Part shown: positions 25,603 to 35,812 of the stretch, one piece after another
How positions within the stretch are numbered: the first letter of the stretch is position 1
Layout of the letters: each line of letters begins with the position of its first letter
DNA from: UBA1672 sp046542355
GTDB taxonomy: Bacteria > Pseudomonadota > Alphaproteobacteria > Micavibrionales > Micavibrionaceae
DNA length: 64,000 nt
NCBI GenBank assembly: GCA_046542355.1
Contig: JBKHBN010000002.1
Coordinates: 50,982-114,981 of the forward strand
Reading direction: 5' to 3'
Made by a program: the position numbers and the translations under genes
Notes under the pieces: generated by a model
The model's input: only the letters and a program-made list of their open reading frames with translations
Told to the model about the DNA's origin: nothing
Database searches by the model: none

Positions 25603-26331
25603 ATGAAGCTCCTGATTGCGGATGATCATACCCTGTTTAGAGACGCCCTTGTCCAGTATATACAAAGAGCCAACCCCGAGTGCAAAGTAACCCTTGCAGG
25701 GGATTTTTACGAAGCGCTTAATATTTTAAAGAAAAACCCCGATCATGATCTTGTGATTTTGGATCTGCGCATGCCCGGTATGAACGGGATGCAGGGCTTT
25801 GAGACATTAAAAGAGAAGTTTCCAAAGCTGCGCGTAGCATTGATGTCGGGCGTGGCAGAAGAAGAAGATGTCGAAAAGGCAATAGAAATTGGTGCTGTAG
25901 GATATTTCCCCAAAACCATGTCAGGCCGTTCTTTGCTCGGAGCGATCAGGCAGGTGATAGAAGGGGATAAATATATCCCCACAGGAAGCAGCGCGGCCTA
26001 CATGCCTTCTTATTATACGGATCGTACCGGAACTGAAAATGGTGAAAACAAAGCAACGCATGCGAATAAACCCGATTTTACGCCCCGCGAGTCAGAAGTT
26101 TTGTCATATCTTCTTGATGGAGCATCAAACAAAGACATCGCACGCGCCCTCAATCTTCAGGTTGTAACGGTCAAACTACACGTAAGGGGCATATGTCGCA
26201 AGCTCGATGCGAAAAACAGAACGCAGGCGGCGCTCAGGGCAAAGAGTTTTGGAATAATGCCCGTGACTTTGGAACAAATGGCAAAAGCATCCTCTTCACA
26301 AGGGGAAGATAAAAGTAAAATGCCACAATAA
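25603..26331 (+). CDS. NarL/FixJ-type response regulator (receiver + LuxR HTH)
   Basis: A two-component transcription factor. From ATG 25603 the product is 242 residues: receiver domain (1-120) with acidic pair D7/D8, phosphoacceptor D54 in VILDLRMPG and Lys104 in YFPKTMSG, then a linker and a LuxR-type helix-turn-helix (about 160-222) with TPRESEVLSYLLDGASNKDI. A GTG five codons earlier is open, but GGAAG is well placed for 25603. It is followed after 28 bases by a hybrid histidine kinase, which is its probable partner, although the kinase's own receiver makes the route unclear. Target genes are unknown; the inverted repeat at 25525-25544 may be an autoregulatory site. Confidence 0.88.
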   Translation: MKLLIADDHTLFRDALVQYIQRANPECKVTLAGDFYEALNILKKNPDHDLVILDLRMPGMNGMQGFETLKEKFPKLRVALMSGVAEEEDVEKAIEIGAVGYFPKTMSGRSLLGAIRQVIEGDKYIPTGSSAAYMPSYYTDRTGTENGENKATHANKPDFTPRESEVLSYLLDGASNKDIARALNLQVVTVKLHVRGICRKLDAKNRTQAALRAKSFGIMPVTLEQMAKASSSQGEDKSKMPQ

Positions 26332-26359
26332 AATAATTAAAATAAAAACAAAAAATTAG

Positions 26360-28792
26360 ATGATTCCTTCTCAAGAACACATAAATGGATATCTTTTTTA
26401 TGTTCCTGGTATGGTGCTCTTGCCCTTGGCTGTCCTGACCTTGTTTCTGACGGATCATTTAATGCATTCCCGGCAGGAAATAAAGAATAATTATGAAGAT
26501 TATGTCCAATATTTAGCCGAAATAGGCAGCGCTGTTCATGGGCTTGAACATCTTTACGCCGATTTTCTTGCCGGCAAGAATGAAGCTGCGCTTGAGATGC
26601 TCCAAAAGAAGAGTGAAAAACTGCAAACGAACCTAAGAGCAGCCCAAAAGAAGTCTGATACATTTTTTGAGAAAACGGCAGGCCAGAATTCTATACAAGA
26701 AGATATATTGGACAGGCTGCAAACAGAATTAGAGCACATATCGCAGACCATCAACAATTTTACTGCCCGAAAGGCGAGCAATGCCGACGCACCGGGTCAC
26801 AGAAACGATCAACGTGATGATGAGGTAATAAATCAACATCAGCGCCTGAAAAACATACACAGGGACATCCATCAGCTGGAAAATATGGCGGCATACAGTT
26901 TCTATGAAAAAATAGAAGATGAAATTGTACAAGAAGAGAAAGGGCTTTATTGGCTCAGCGCTATTATCGCACTGACAGCCATTATTCTGCTCACCATCAA
27001 TAAAAGGCGTTTGGCAGAATTGGAAACCTTGTATGCTGACAAAAGATCAGCGCTGGAACAGCTTGAGGAGCGCTTGGCTCTACTCGAAACAACAACAGAC
27101 GGCATACTCATCGTCAACGCCAAAGGACAGATGACATATCTTAATGATGCCCTATACAGGCTCATCACGGCCAAGGAAAAGGCACAGAATAAGAAGGATA
27201 AGCACAGGGAAGAAAAAAGAAAAGCGCTGTTTGGAAAACCGTGGCAAGAAATATTCTCCCGCTCGGATGTAGAACTGCTAGAAGAAGAAATTATACCGGA
27301 ACTGAAATATAAAGGCGTATGGGTTGGACATTTTCAAATACATACCGAAAATGGAACGCGCGTTTCAACAAACATGTCTCTCACGCGCCTGCCCGAGGGC
27401 GGGTTTATTGGAACCCTTCAGGACATGTCCTACAGAAATCAGGCCGAAGAAGAAAAAAAACAGCTTGAAGAACAATTTTATCAGGCACAAAAAATGGAAG
27501 CAATTGGGCGTCTCGCGGGAGGAATGGCGCATGATTTTAACAACATACTGGCAGCGATGAACGGTTATGCTGAATTTCTTGTCGATGATCTTGAGACCGG
27601 AACAAATCAGCATAGATTTGCATTGAATATACTTTCGGCGGGTCGTCAGGCACGCTCACTTGTTGACCAAATGCTCGCTTTTTCCCGCCGCGGTGAAAAT
27701 CTGGGCACAAGCGAGGTCTTTGATCTTGGCGCGATGCTCAAGGATATCATCGATATGCTCTCTGCGACCTTGCCAAAGACAGTGGAACTGCGCGTGGATA
27801 TTCTCCCCGGCGAGTCCTGCATAAATGGCAATAAAACCCATATATCCCAGATGATAATGAACCTGTGCGTCAATGCGATTGACGCGCTTGAAGAAGAAAA
27901 GGGAGATCTGGAGATCACGATGAACGCGCTAAATGATATTCATAATATTGATATCCAGAAGATTGACACCCGGAACATAGTAAGGGAAATGCTGCCTGAT
28001 CCATCAGAAACGCCGTATTTGCGCATTGATGATATAGACGCAGGCCGCACGCAAATGATTTTAGGGTATCTGGCACAGGGACAGCGCTATATTAAGACTA
28101 CAATTCGAGATTCTGGAATGGGCATCAGCCGCGCTATTATGGAACAGATCTTTGAACCCTTTTTTACGACAAAGTCGGTGGACAAAGGCTCTGGCTTGGG
28201 ACTATCTGCTGTACACGGCATCTTATCAGCTCATAAGGGCTTTATGGTTCTTGATAGCACAATTGGACAAGGAACACGCTTTGATATCTACTTGCCCGGT
28301 ATAATGGAGTGTACGCCATACGATGAGGACTGGGATAATTCCGGCCTGCAGAGAAAAAAGAGCCGTTCAGCTGTCAAGGAAGGCAAAGAAAAGAATAAAG
28401 AGGCCGGACTTAAAATCCTGCTTGTAGAAGATCAGGAAGAAGTCCGGGACATGATTATGACAGCGCTTGAACGGTTGGGACATAATGCGTGCTGCGTGCA
28501 AGATGGCATGGAGGGGCTTGATATAATCCGTGAAAATCCTGATAGCTTTGATCTGGTGATTACCGACCAGAACATGCCAAGAATGACAGGCATGGAAATG
28601 GTTCACCAGATTGCGTATGATCTGCCGGATCTGCCTTTTGTTCTGCTCTCGGGATATAGCAAGGAAAAAATGCTGGAGATGATAAAAGATCATGTGTCCT
28701 TCAAGGCTATACTACGCAAGCCCGTTTCACACGTAAAGCTGGCAGAAGTCATTGAGCAGGTAATGATAACCGATATGGGCGCAGAAATATAA
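26360..28792 (+). CDS. Hybrid sensor histidine kinase
   Basis: The 810-residue product has a membrane helix at about 11-32, a large sensor region (about 35-190) that is predicted helical, a second membrane helix (about 194-214), a PAS domain (about 235-370), a HisKA domain with His391 in LAGGMAHDFNNILAAMNGY, an HATPase domain with RDSGMGISRAIM and GSGLGLSAVHGI, and a C-terminal receiver with phosphoacceptor D736 in VITDQNMPRM. The kinase core resembles CckA, but the sensor is different, and the real CckA is at 17867-20368. The HATPase region carries an insert of about 40 residues around DIQKIDTRNIV. It pairs with the upstream LuxR-type regulator. Confidence 0.88.
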   Translation: MIPSQEHINGYLFYVPGMVLLPLAVLTLFLTDHLMHSRQEIKNNYEDYVQYLAEIGSAVHGLEHLYADFLAGKNEAALEMLQKKSEKLQTNLRAAQKKSDTFFEKTAGQNSIQEDILDRLQTELEHISQTINNFTARKASNADAPGHRNDQRDDEVINQHQRLKNIHRDIHQLENMAAYSFYEKIEDEIVQEEKGLYWLSAIIALTAIILLTINKRRLAELETLYADKRSALEQLEERLALLETTTDGILIVNAKGQMTYLNDALYRLITAKEKAQNKKDKHREEKRKALFGKPWQEIFSRSDVELLEEEIIPELKYKGVWVGHFQIHTENGTRVSTNMSLTRLPEGGFIGTLQDMSYRNQAEEEKKQLEEQFYQAQKMEAIGRLAGGMAHDFNNILAAMNGYAEFLVDDLETGTNQHRFALNILSAGRQARSLVDQMLAFSRRGENLGTSEVFDLGAMLKDIIDMLSATLPKTVELRVDILPGESCINGNKTHISQMIMNLCVNAIDALEEEKGDLEITMNALNDIHNIDIQKIDTRNIVREMLPDPSETPYLRIDDIDAGRTQMILGYLAQGQRYIKTTIRDSGMGISRAIMEQIFEPFFTTKSVDKGSGLGLSAVHGILSAHKGFMVLDSTIGQGTRFDIYLPGIMECTPYDEDWDNSGLQRKKSRSAVKEGKEKNKEAGLKILLVEDQEEVRDMIMTALERLGHNACCVQDGMEGLDIIRENPDSFDLVITDQNMPRMTGMEMVHQIAYDLPDLPFVLLSGYSKEKMLEMIKDHVSFKAILRKPVSHVKLAEVIEQVMITDMGAEI

Positions 28793-28801
28793 CGCATAAC
28801 G

Positions 28802-30955
28802 CTATTTGCTTTTTTGGCCTTCTTTCCACCATAGCAATAAAAGAGCCAGCAACAATAATCCCAGACTGAGCCATTCATTAAGAAGAGCAATATCACGCAC
28901 GCGAGCCACAGTAAAATCCTCATTGCGCCTTAAAGAAAGCCAGCTATTTCCACCATAACGCCGTGCAGAGTTTCTCATTCCCACATCGGGGCGCGGCGTT
29001 TCATGTAGCCATATAGGCGCTCCCCCTGTAGCCTTGATCAGAGGATCCATCGCCTCACTGCTGGTCACAACATCATCCAGCTCAGGCGCATTGAGATCAC
29101 CGACAATAGCAAATTTGCGCAAGCCTTGAACGTCTTCAAAAGCATAAATGCCAAGACCGCCCGCTTGCATGGTATGGTGCAACATCCCGCGTTCATCCCC
29201 TCCGCTCTCAAGCGTCAAAAGCTCAACCTCTCCATCTGGCGATTGTACGGAGATGGTTTCTTCATCCCTGCCAAAAGCAGGCTTTTGCACAGTGATTTGA
29301 TCCTTATTGACAATAACCTCAAAAGCCTGCTCATCAAGCTCCGGCTCCTTCATTAGCCAGTGCACGATACGCCTGAGCAATTCTGCATGTGGTCCCCCGC
29401 CATCATAACCACGCGACCACAGCCATATATGATCGCTGGAAAGCTGAGCAACGCGTCCTTTATCAACACGATCAAGAATAAGCAAAGGTTTGTCCTGAGC
29501 GGGGTCAGCTTGCGCCCCGGCGCTCATAAGGACATCTCCGCGATTGGCGGTGATATCGATATAGCGCAGCCAGTCGCCCCAAGGCTTTTCGTGCGTATCG
29601 TCCGGCTCATTAACGCGGCCATTCCACACCAGTGAGCGCGTCACTGGATGTTTGTGCCCCAGTGCGGTAACAGAGGGCGTGAAGGCCTCCTGCGTAATAT
29701 GCCTCGTGGGGGCTCCTGGTAAAATGCTGCGCAGCGGTGTGTTATAGATCGATCCGCTTTGTGCAAAAGCAGGCCCGTTAGCACTAAGGAATGCGCCGCC
29801 CATGCGCACATAACGCACAATATTGTGGAAATAAAGCTCTGGAAGAATATTATTGACGCGATACTGGTCAAAAATAATCAGATCAAAGTCATATAATTTC
29901 CTGTTAAACAGCTCATCAAATGGAAACGCAATCAAGGAGAGTTCGTCTCGCGGGGTATAATCAAACTTCTGCGGCTCGCGTAAAATCGTAAAATGTACCA
30001 GATCGACGCCGGGATCGGAGGTAAGCAAATCCCGCCACGTACGCTCACCGGAATGCGGAATACCGGAAATAAGCAAAACCTTTAACCGGTCACGCACACC
30101 ATTGACAACAAGAGCGCTCTTGTTATTGGCAAGTGTCACCTCATCGGCAACCCCGTCAACCGAAAGCGTAAAAACATTTTGCCCCGCATGGGAAATAGGC
30201 AGATCCAACCGTTGTTCCTCTCCCACCGGAATATAAAAACTGCGCCGCGTGCCATCATGAAGCTCTAAAGTAACATGCGCCTCGCTCTGCGATATATTCT
30301 GTGTATCCTCAACATGGTAGGTCACGGAAATGTCCTGCCCGACCAGACCATAAGCCGAGGCGTTCGTCACAACAATGCGCCGATCCCGCTCATCTTTCTT
30401 GCCGGTAAGAAGAAGGTGAACCGGCCCATAAAGCTCTTTGCTATGGTCGATGTTTTGCGGCACATCATGAATTTGCCCATCACTAATCACAATAACACCG
30501 GCGCGGCGCCTGGATGGAACATCGGCCATAGCCTGATCGAGCGCCTGGAACAGATCTGTGCGTGCGCGCAAAGCCCCATCAACCGGAGCGCGAACCTCTC
30601 TGATTTCAAGATTGTTAATCTCTTCAAGTGCAGAACGAATATAGGAAAGCGCTTCATCTGTGACACGCGCGCGATCTCCAAAATCTTGCGAGGCACTTTG
30701 GTCAACCAATATAGCGGCGACATCTGTCGTATAACTGCGCTCTGTCCTGAGCAATGAGGGGTTGGCCAGAACCAGAGCAAAGAGGGCAAAAACAATAGCG
30801 CGCCAAACAAGCGCCCGTCGATAGCAAAAAACAGATAAGCCCACGAGCAAAACGCAAGCCATAAACAAAGGCGCAAGCCACGGCCACTCCAGCTGCGGTG
30901 TAAAATGCAGTGAGTTCGCAAGCTCGGCATGTGGAGAAAGATCGTCGCTCATCAT
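28802..30955 (-). CDS. Membrane protein with degenerate vWA and amidotransferase-like regions
   Basis: The 717-residue product has two N-terminal membrane helices (about 24-66), a region resembling a von Willebrand A fold (about 75-170, beginning DVAAILVDQSASQD), an immunoglobulin-like section, a region resembling class I glutamine amidotransferases (about 290-480, with FDLIIFDQYRVNN), and a final membrane helix (about 690-712). It overlaps the stop of the upstream DUF4159 gene by four bases (ATGA) and is the last gene of the MoxR operon. This type of protein occurs with MoxR ATPases and DUF58 proteins in alphaproteobacteria; its biochemical role is not established, but an envelope-located assembly or stress function is likely. 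Confidence 0.72.
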   Translation of the reverse strand: MMSDDLSPHAELANSLHFTPQLEWPWLAPLFMACVLLVGLSVFCYRRALVWRAIVFALFALVLANPSLLRTERSYTTDVAAILVDQSASQDFGDRARVTDEALSYIRSALEEINNLEIREVRAPVDGALRARTDLFQALDQAMADVPSRRRAGVIVISDGQIHDVPQNIDHSKELYGPVHLLLTGKKDERDRRIVVTNASAYGLVGQDISVTYHVEDTQNISQSEAHVTLELHDGTRRSFYIPVGEEQRLDLPISHAGQNVFTLSVDGVADEVTLANNKSALVVNGVRDRLKVLLISGIPHSGERTWRDLLTSDPGVDLVHFTILREPQKFDYTPRDELSLIAFPFDELFNRKLYDFDLIIFDQYRVNNILPELYFHNIVRYVRMGGAFLSANGPAFAQSGSIYNTPLRSILPGAPTRHITQEAFTPSVTALGHKHPVTRSLVWNGRVNEPDDTHEKPWGDWLRYIDITANRGDVLMSAGAQADPAQDKPLLILDRVDKGRVAQLSSDHIWLWSRGYDGGGPHAELLRRIVHWLMKEPELDEQAFEVIVNKDQITVQKPAFGRDEETISVQSPDGEVELLTLESGGDERGMLHHTMQAGGLGIYAFEDVQGLRKFAIVGDLNAPELDDVVTSSEAMDPLIKATGGAPIWLHETPRPDVGMRNSARRYGGNSWLSLRRNEDFTVARVRDIALLNEWLSLGLLLLALLLLWWKEGQKSK

Positions 30956-33744
30956 CGTCCAAGCCTTTGTAAAATGTGGGGAATGTGAACCTGATCGGCT
31001 TTGTAATTGCCAGTCAGGGCATACATGATGACGTTAATCCCGACACGCAGGCTCATCTCACGCTGACGCCGGGAAGGGGGCGTTACCCTGCCCATATAGA
31101 GATTTGTATTTTGTTCGTCATAAGAATCCGCCCACGCCCCGATCCAGTCATTACTGGTAATAATAACGGAAGATACATTATCACGACCCGTAGCGCTGTG
31201 CCTTTCCATCCATAGCGTACCCTCACTGTAGCGCCCAGGATAATTATCCAGAAGATAAAAGGCTCGGCTCAAAACATGATCCTCGGCAATAGGCACAAGA
31301 GGTGGAATATCCAAAGAAGCGCTTACGCGGCGCAGGGCTTTGGCATTCTCGGTATTAATCATACTAAGCGTAGAACGGTTTTTATCACGCGTATCAAAAA
31401 CGATTGTACCGCCATGATCGAGATAAAATTGAATATTTTCTAGCGCCGTGTCCGAATAGGCGGGTTGCCGGGGGCTTATAGGCCAGAAAATAATCGGGAA
31501 AAAGGCAAGTGTGTCATGTTCTGGATCAAGACCTGCCACGCCCGCCGGTTCCACGGAAGTTCTTTGCGTCAATGCTTTGGATAGAGATTCAAGTCCTTTA
31601 TGCGTAAGAGCATCGAGCTGCGAATCTCCTGTGCGGATATAGGCCAGATAAAACCCGCTGGCATATCGGACATCACGATCCTCATTGGCTCCGGAAGGTG
31701 ATATAATACAAAACGTTGCAAAAATAATAATGATATGGGCAGAGCGCTTGCGTGGCAGAAGATGCAAGAGCCGCGTGCCCGCTCCAACCATAAAAACCAT
31801 GATAAGCCAGTCGATACAAAACAGGCAGGCCGCTGCATAAAGAAAGAAAGGAGATAAATTGGTTTCATACCCTTGCGTATAATAATTTCGTGTAATACTG
31901 GACGGTAGAGATACAGGGCGCAATGCGGCCAACCCCTCACTTGCACCAAGATTCAAAGCAAATTGAGTTTGAGCATTCCCGTATAGACCCGGCGGGGTGA
32001 AGGGGGTAGGAACAAAATCTTTCAAATCTTGCGCTGTAACAGGCCGCACAGCACCGCTGGGCGATACAAGATTGCCGTAGCCATCCATCACCAAAAGAGG
32101 GTCAAGGCTCTCAAAATCAAGGTCAACATTCACACTGTCTTGCCCGGCCAGCCGGATAATACGTCTGAGCACCGAGACGTACAGCCCTGAAAGGGCAAAG
32201 TTTGACCAGTCCGTATTGGCGGTGGTGTGAATGAGAACAATAAGCCCTTGATCTTCTCGCGAGGCAGTAATGAAGGGCGTTCCATCTGACAGGCGCGCCC
32301 ACACTTTCTCACTGAGATCCTGCTCAGGCGTAGCCAGGACCTGTTGACGCACGTTGACATCGCTGGGCACTTCAAGACCGTAAAAGGGACTTCCTTCATC
32401 GAACGGGGCTATGCGCTGCGGTTTTTCCCATGATAAGGAACCGGAAAGTGAGCGCCCGCCCGAGCGTATCGTCACAGGTAAAAGAAAGGGGGCGTTGTTA
32501 ACATCGGCAAGGTGAGGGCCGGAAAACCGTAATAGCAATCCGCCATCTTGAACCCATTGCTCCAGCGTATTGAGCGTCTGGGCAGGCATTGCGCCGGTAT
32601 CGGGCATAATGATAATAGGAAGACCTTTATCAATAAGTTCTGCAACCTCTCCGAAATGAATAACCGCAAATGGCTCCAGCGCCCGTTTGATATAATAAAT
32701 ATCATCGATTAAAGGCGCGCCGCTCTCAAACTGTGCGCTGCCAATAATGCCGATATTGCGTTTCTTGAAGTCATCATCCAGAAGAAACAACGCTCCGGCA
32801 CCGCTGCGCCCGGCAATGCGAAAACGCGCCGCTTTGCTTTTAAGGTCATCAAGAATATCAAAAACAACGGTTTGCGGCAGGGAATCCGGTGTCAGTGTAA
32901 TCGCCCGCGCATCAAGAACATCGCCATCACTCGAAAGAGCCTGCACCGAAACAGGCAATCCATCGGCAATATCCCTTGGGGCATCGACATCAATACGAAT
33001 ACTGTCACCCCTGCGCAATTCCTCGCGCGTGAGCGCCTGTGTTGTTGGGCGAAGAAGAAGGGGCATATCTTTCGCCTGCGGCATATAAAAACGCAAGTCC
33101 CCATGATTTTGTATAGAGCCAAGAACATCACGGATACCACCTTCATCCAGCCCGTGAGAAAGCCAGATGCTGTGAATAGGGAGACCGCCCTGCACGTGTT
33201 TCGCGCTGATGGCTTCTTTCATATTCTCATAATCAGCCGGCCATGGATTGGGAGCCATGCCGCGCAAAATGGACATGGCCTGCCCATAGACCAAAGGCCC
33301 GTGCTGCGTAATTTTATCCTTTCCCAATGCAGGACTTGTCGGGAGAATATAGAGTTCGCGCCCTTCGCGTGAGGCCTGTGTCACAAGCTCTTCTGCTGTA
33401 TTCATCAGCGTTTCCCAGTTTTGGGCGCTAGCCCAGCTATTATCGAGAATAATGCGGATATGGCCTTGGCCCTCAAGCGAGGAAGCCGGGTTGATCACAG
33501 GCTTTGCCAGTGCAACAATAATAAGCGCAGCGATCAAAAGGCGCAGCAAAAGCAACCACCACGGCGTATGGCTGGGCGTTTGTTCTTCGCTGACCAGATC
33601 TTTAAGAAACCGCGCAGCAGGAAAGAAAATAGTTTTAGGCGCAGGAGGCGTAATGCGCAGCAGATACCATAAAACAGGAAGTCCCGCCATAGCCGCCAGA
33701 ACAATCGGTTGCATAAAGACAATCTGTGAGAGAAAACCAAACAT
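30952..33744 (-). CDS. BatA / DUF4159 membrane protein
   Basis: The 930-residue product begins with a BatA-type N-terminus (two helices, about 8-80, with LLRITPPAPKTIFFPA between), then a degenerate vWA region (about 95-230, IRIILDNSWASA without a complete MIDAS motif), a middle region resembling glutamine amidotransferases (about 330-480), a membrane helix near 640-665, and a C-terminal DUF4159 domain (about 700-915, FFPIIFWPISPRQPAYSD and GGTIVFDTRD). It overlaps the DUF58 stop by one base (TAATG) and the downstream gene by four bases. Together with MoxR and DUF58 it probably forms a membrane complex that matures or inserts an envelope protein; this role is inference. Confidence 0.8.
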   Translation of the reverse strand: MFGFLSQIVFMQPIVLAAMAGLPVLWYLLRITPPAPKTIFFPAARFLKDLVSEEQTPSHTPWWLLLLRLLIAALIIVALAKPVINPASSLEGQGHIRIILDNSWASAQNWETLMNTAEELVTQASREGRELYILPTSPALGKDKITQHGPLVYGQAMSILRGMAPNPWPADYENMKEAISAKHVQGGLPIHSIWLSHGLDEGGIRDVLGSIQNHGDLRFYMPQAKDMPLLLRPTTQALTREELRRGDSIRIDVDAPRDIADGLPVSVQALSSDGDVLDARAITLTPDSLPQTVVFDILDDLKSKAARFRIAGRSGAGALFLLDDDFKKRNIGIIGSAQFESGAPLIDDIYYIKRALEPFAVIHFGEVAELIDKGLPIIIMPDTGAMPAQTLNTLEQWVQDGGLLLRFSGPHLADVNNAPFLLPVTIRSGGRSLSGSLSWEKPQRIAPFDEGSPFYGLEVPSDVNVRQQVLATPEQDLSEKVWARLSDGTPFITASREDQGLIVLIHTTANTDWSNFALSGLYVSVLRRIIRLAGQDSVNVDLDFESLDPLLVMDGYGNLVSPSGAVRPVTAQDLKDFVPTPFTPPGLYGNAQTQFALNLGASEGLAALRPVSLPSSITRNYYTQGYETNLSPFFLYAAACLFCIDWLIMVFMVGAGTRLLHLLPRKRSAHIIIIFATFCIISPSGANEDRDVRYASGFYLAYIRTGDSQLDALTHKGLESLSKALTQRTSVEPAGVAGLDPEHDTLAFFPIIFWPISPRQPAYSDTALENIQFYLDHGGTIVFDTRDKNRSTLSMINTENAKALRRVSASLDIPPLVPIAEDHVLSRAFYLLDNYPGRYSEGTLWMERHSATGRDNVSSVIITSNDWIGAWADSYDEQNTNLYMGRVTPPSRRQREMSLRVGINVIMYALTGNYKADQVHIPHILQRLGR

Positions 33745-34652
33745 TATAGTTGCACTCTCCCGCGTTCTGCATCTTCCCGAATGGAAATGAGCGCTTCTGC
33801 AATATCACGATCCGTACGATAGAGGTGATAATGCCAGTTATAACGCAGACACAGCGCCTCAACGGATTTGATGTGCTCTTCCATACGCATGCTGTAGCGT
33901 TTACGGACATCAATAATGTTATCAATGGTTTCCTCATCTTCGGGGCGAGTTCCTTTAAAGCGCACGCGCCCGGAGAATCCCAAATCGATCTCCGCAGGGT
34001 CAAGAACCTGAACAATAAGGGCATTGTGCGTTTGTTGAGCCAAAGACGCAAAACAGCTCTCGATTTGCTCAATGGGAGAAAGAAAATCTCCAATACCGAT
34101 AAAAATTGAATGGCGGGGCAAAAGATTTCCCTTTATATCAGGAAGTCCTGCATCCGCGGCAGGCGCCCCCCCGCGCTCTAGTAAATATTGGCCAAGACGC
34201 TCCATAGCAAGCTCGCCGCGGCCTGTGCGCCTTTGCCCGTAAACCCCGATTTGTTCGTATGATCGCCGTAAAACCAGCGCAAGAGCAAAGCTGAGAACCT
34301 GAGCATTTTCTTGTTTTGTATAAAGAAAAGCCCCTGGATTGGAACCAAAATTCATACCTTTGCCCCCACCGCACCAAAAAAAGATCTTGCGCGTAACAAG
34401 CCATTCTTTTTGTTTGATATAAATCTGGTCTCCCTTGGCAGACTGACGCCAGTCAATATCCTCTTTACGGTCTGTGGGGATATATTCACGAAACTGCCAG
34501 AAGTCATTTCCTGTCCCCGGCTTCCTGCGCGCATGTTCACCATGCAAGATGCTTTCGGCAATTTTTTGAGAACGCATCATAAGGGCAGGGACAGACAAGG
34601 AAGCGCTCTCTGCGCGTCCGCGAAGTTTTTCTAATGCTGAGGCAATACCCAT
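33744..34652 (-). CDS. DUF58 domain protein of the MoxR operon
   Basis: The 302-residue product matches the DUF58 family, a vWA-like soluble protein encoded next to MoxR ATPases. The diagnostic N-terminal segment EHARRKPGTGNDFWQFREY (about 39-57) is followed by DIDWRQSAKGDQIYIKQKEW (about 64-83). Residues around 145-260 contain the vWA-like part. It lies 48 bases downstream of moxR and overlaps the BatA/DUF4159 gene by one base. DUF58 proteins are thought to be adaptors between MoxR and its membrane substrates. Confidence 0.9.
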   Translation of the reverse strand: MGIASALEKLRGRAESASLSVPALMMRSQKIAESILHGEHARRKPGTGNDFWQFREYIPTDRKEDIDWRQSAKGDQIYIKQKEWLVTRKIFFWCGGGKGMNFGSNPGAFLYTKQENAQVLSFALALVLRRSYEQIGVYGQRRTGRGELAMERLGQYLLERGGAPAADAGLPDIKGNLLPRHSIFIGIGDFLSPIEQIESCFASLAQQTHNALIVQVLDPAEIDLGFSGRVRFKGTRPEDEETIDNIIDVRKRYSMRMEEHIKSVEALCLRYNWHYHLYRTDRDIAEALISIREDAERGRVQL

Positions 34653-34700
34653 AACAATCCCGATGACTGGTTAAAAGATAAACGGCTCTACAAACACAGA

Positions 34701-35693
34701 TCACAAGCTCTGCGCGATATTGGTAATCAGATCGTCAATTTCAAGGCCTTGTGTACGGGCTTTGAAGTTCAAGGCCATGCGGTGACGCAAGACGGGAGCG
34801 GCAAGAGCCACCACATCGTCCTCGATTGGCGCGCTCCGCCCCTCAATCAGCGCACGAGCCCGCACTGCGAGCATAAGTCCCTGAGATCCGCGTGGCCCCG
34901 GTGCCCACGCCACAGAGTCATTGACGCGCTCATCGGTATCCACCCCCGGACGAAGGGCGCGTACCAGCGTCACAATCATGGCAACAACGCCCTCTCCAAC
35001 AGGCATGTCCCGAACCAGCCTTTGAATATTAAGCAGGTCATGCGCGCTCATAACAGCGCGTGGTTTGTAAGTTGTATTGGTTGTTGTATTTAAAATAATC
35101 TCTTTTTCTGCCTCGCAATCAGGGTAATCCACATTGACCTGCATCAAAAAGCGGTCAAGCTGCGCTTCGGGGAGGGGATAGGTTCCTTCTTGCTCAATCG
35201 GATTTTGTGTTGCCAGAACATGAAATGGCTCAGGCAGTCTGTGCGCCTGCCCTGCAATAGAAACTTCCTGTTCCTGCATAGCCTGAAGCAAGGCTGACTG
35301 CGTGCGCGGCGATGCACGGTTAATCTCGTCAGCCATAAAAAACTGGGTGAAGATCGGCCCTTTGATAAAACGGAATGAGCGTTGTCCGCCCTTGTTTTCA
35401 TCAAGCACTTCAGAGCCCAGAACATCCGCTGGCATAAGATCGGGCGTGCATTGTACGCGGCTGGACTCCAGCCCCAAAACGCGCGCCGTCGTTTCAACGA
35501 GCAAGGTTTTGGCCAGTCCCGGCACACCAATGAGCAATACATGCCCGCCAGCCAGAAGACTGGTGAGTGTTTGATCCACCACACGGTCTTGCCCAATGAT
35601 AATTTTCGATATCTCATTTCGTGCATTTTGTATCTGTTCCAGACCTTGTGCAAAGACACTGGAAATATCTTTTTGAGCAGCGGCTCCAGCCAT
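34701..35693 (-). CDS. MoxR-family AAA+ ATPase
   Basis: MoxR ATPases act as chaperones in maturation of protein complexes, often in the envelope. The 330-residue product has Walker A GVPGLAKT (56-63), Walker B FFMADE (118-123), the sensor segment VLATQNPIEQEGTYPLPEAQ and the C-terminal lid domain with arginine finger region around LPEAQLDRF. It heads an operon of four tightly spaced genes: moxR, DUF58, BatA/DUF4159 and the vWA/amidotransferase-like gene. The 119 bases before it, shared with the divergent cca gene, would contain both promoters, but I see no strong hexamers. Confidence 0.95.
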   Translation of the reverse strand: MAGAAAQKDISSVFAQGLEQIQNARNEISKIIIGQDRVVDQTLTSLLAGGHVLLIGVPGLAKTLLVETTARVLGLESSRVQCTPDLMPADVLGSEVLDENKGGQRSFRFIKGPIFTQFFMADEINRASPRTQSALLQAMQEQEVSIAGQAHRLPEPFHVLATQNPIEQEGTYPLPEAQLDRFLMQVNVDYPDCEAEKEIILNTTTNTTYKPRAVMSAHDLLNIQRLVRDMPVGEGVVAMIVTLVRALRPGVDTDERVNDSVAWAPGPRGSQGLMLAVRARALIEGRSAPIEDDVVALAAPVLRHRMALNFKARTQGLEIDDLITNIAQSL

Positions 35694-35812
35694 TATTTAT
35701 GATCCTTTCATAATTCCCGTATAGAATATTCGTTCTGATTGACGCCAAGGCATAAGCAAAACATAAGAAAGCATGTCTTTACGCATCACATCGAAGACCA
35801 CATAATAGACGG

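Noticed and set aside
30275..30757. 160-codon plus-strand open frame inside the vWA/amidotransferase-like gene
   Set aside because: It is antisense to a well-supported operon gene, and its translation shows no family features.
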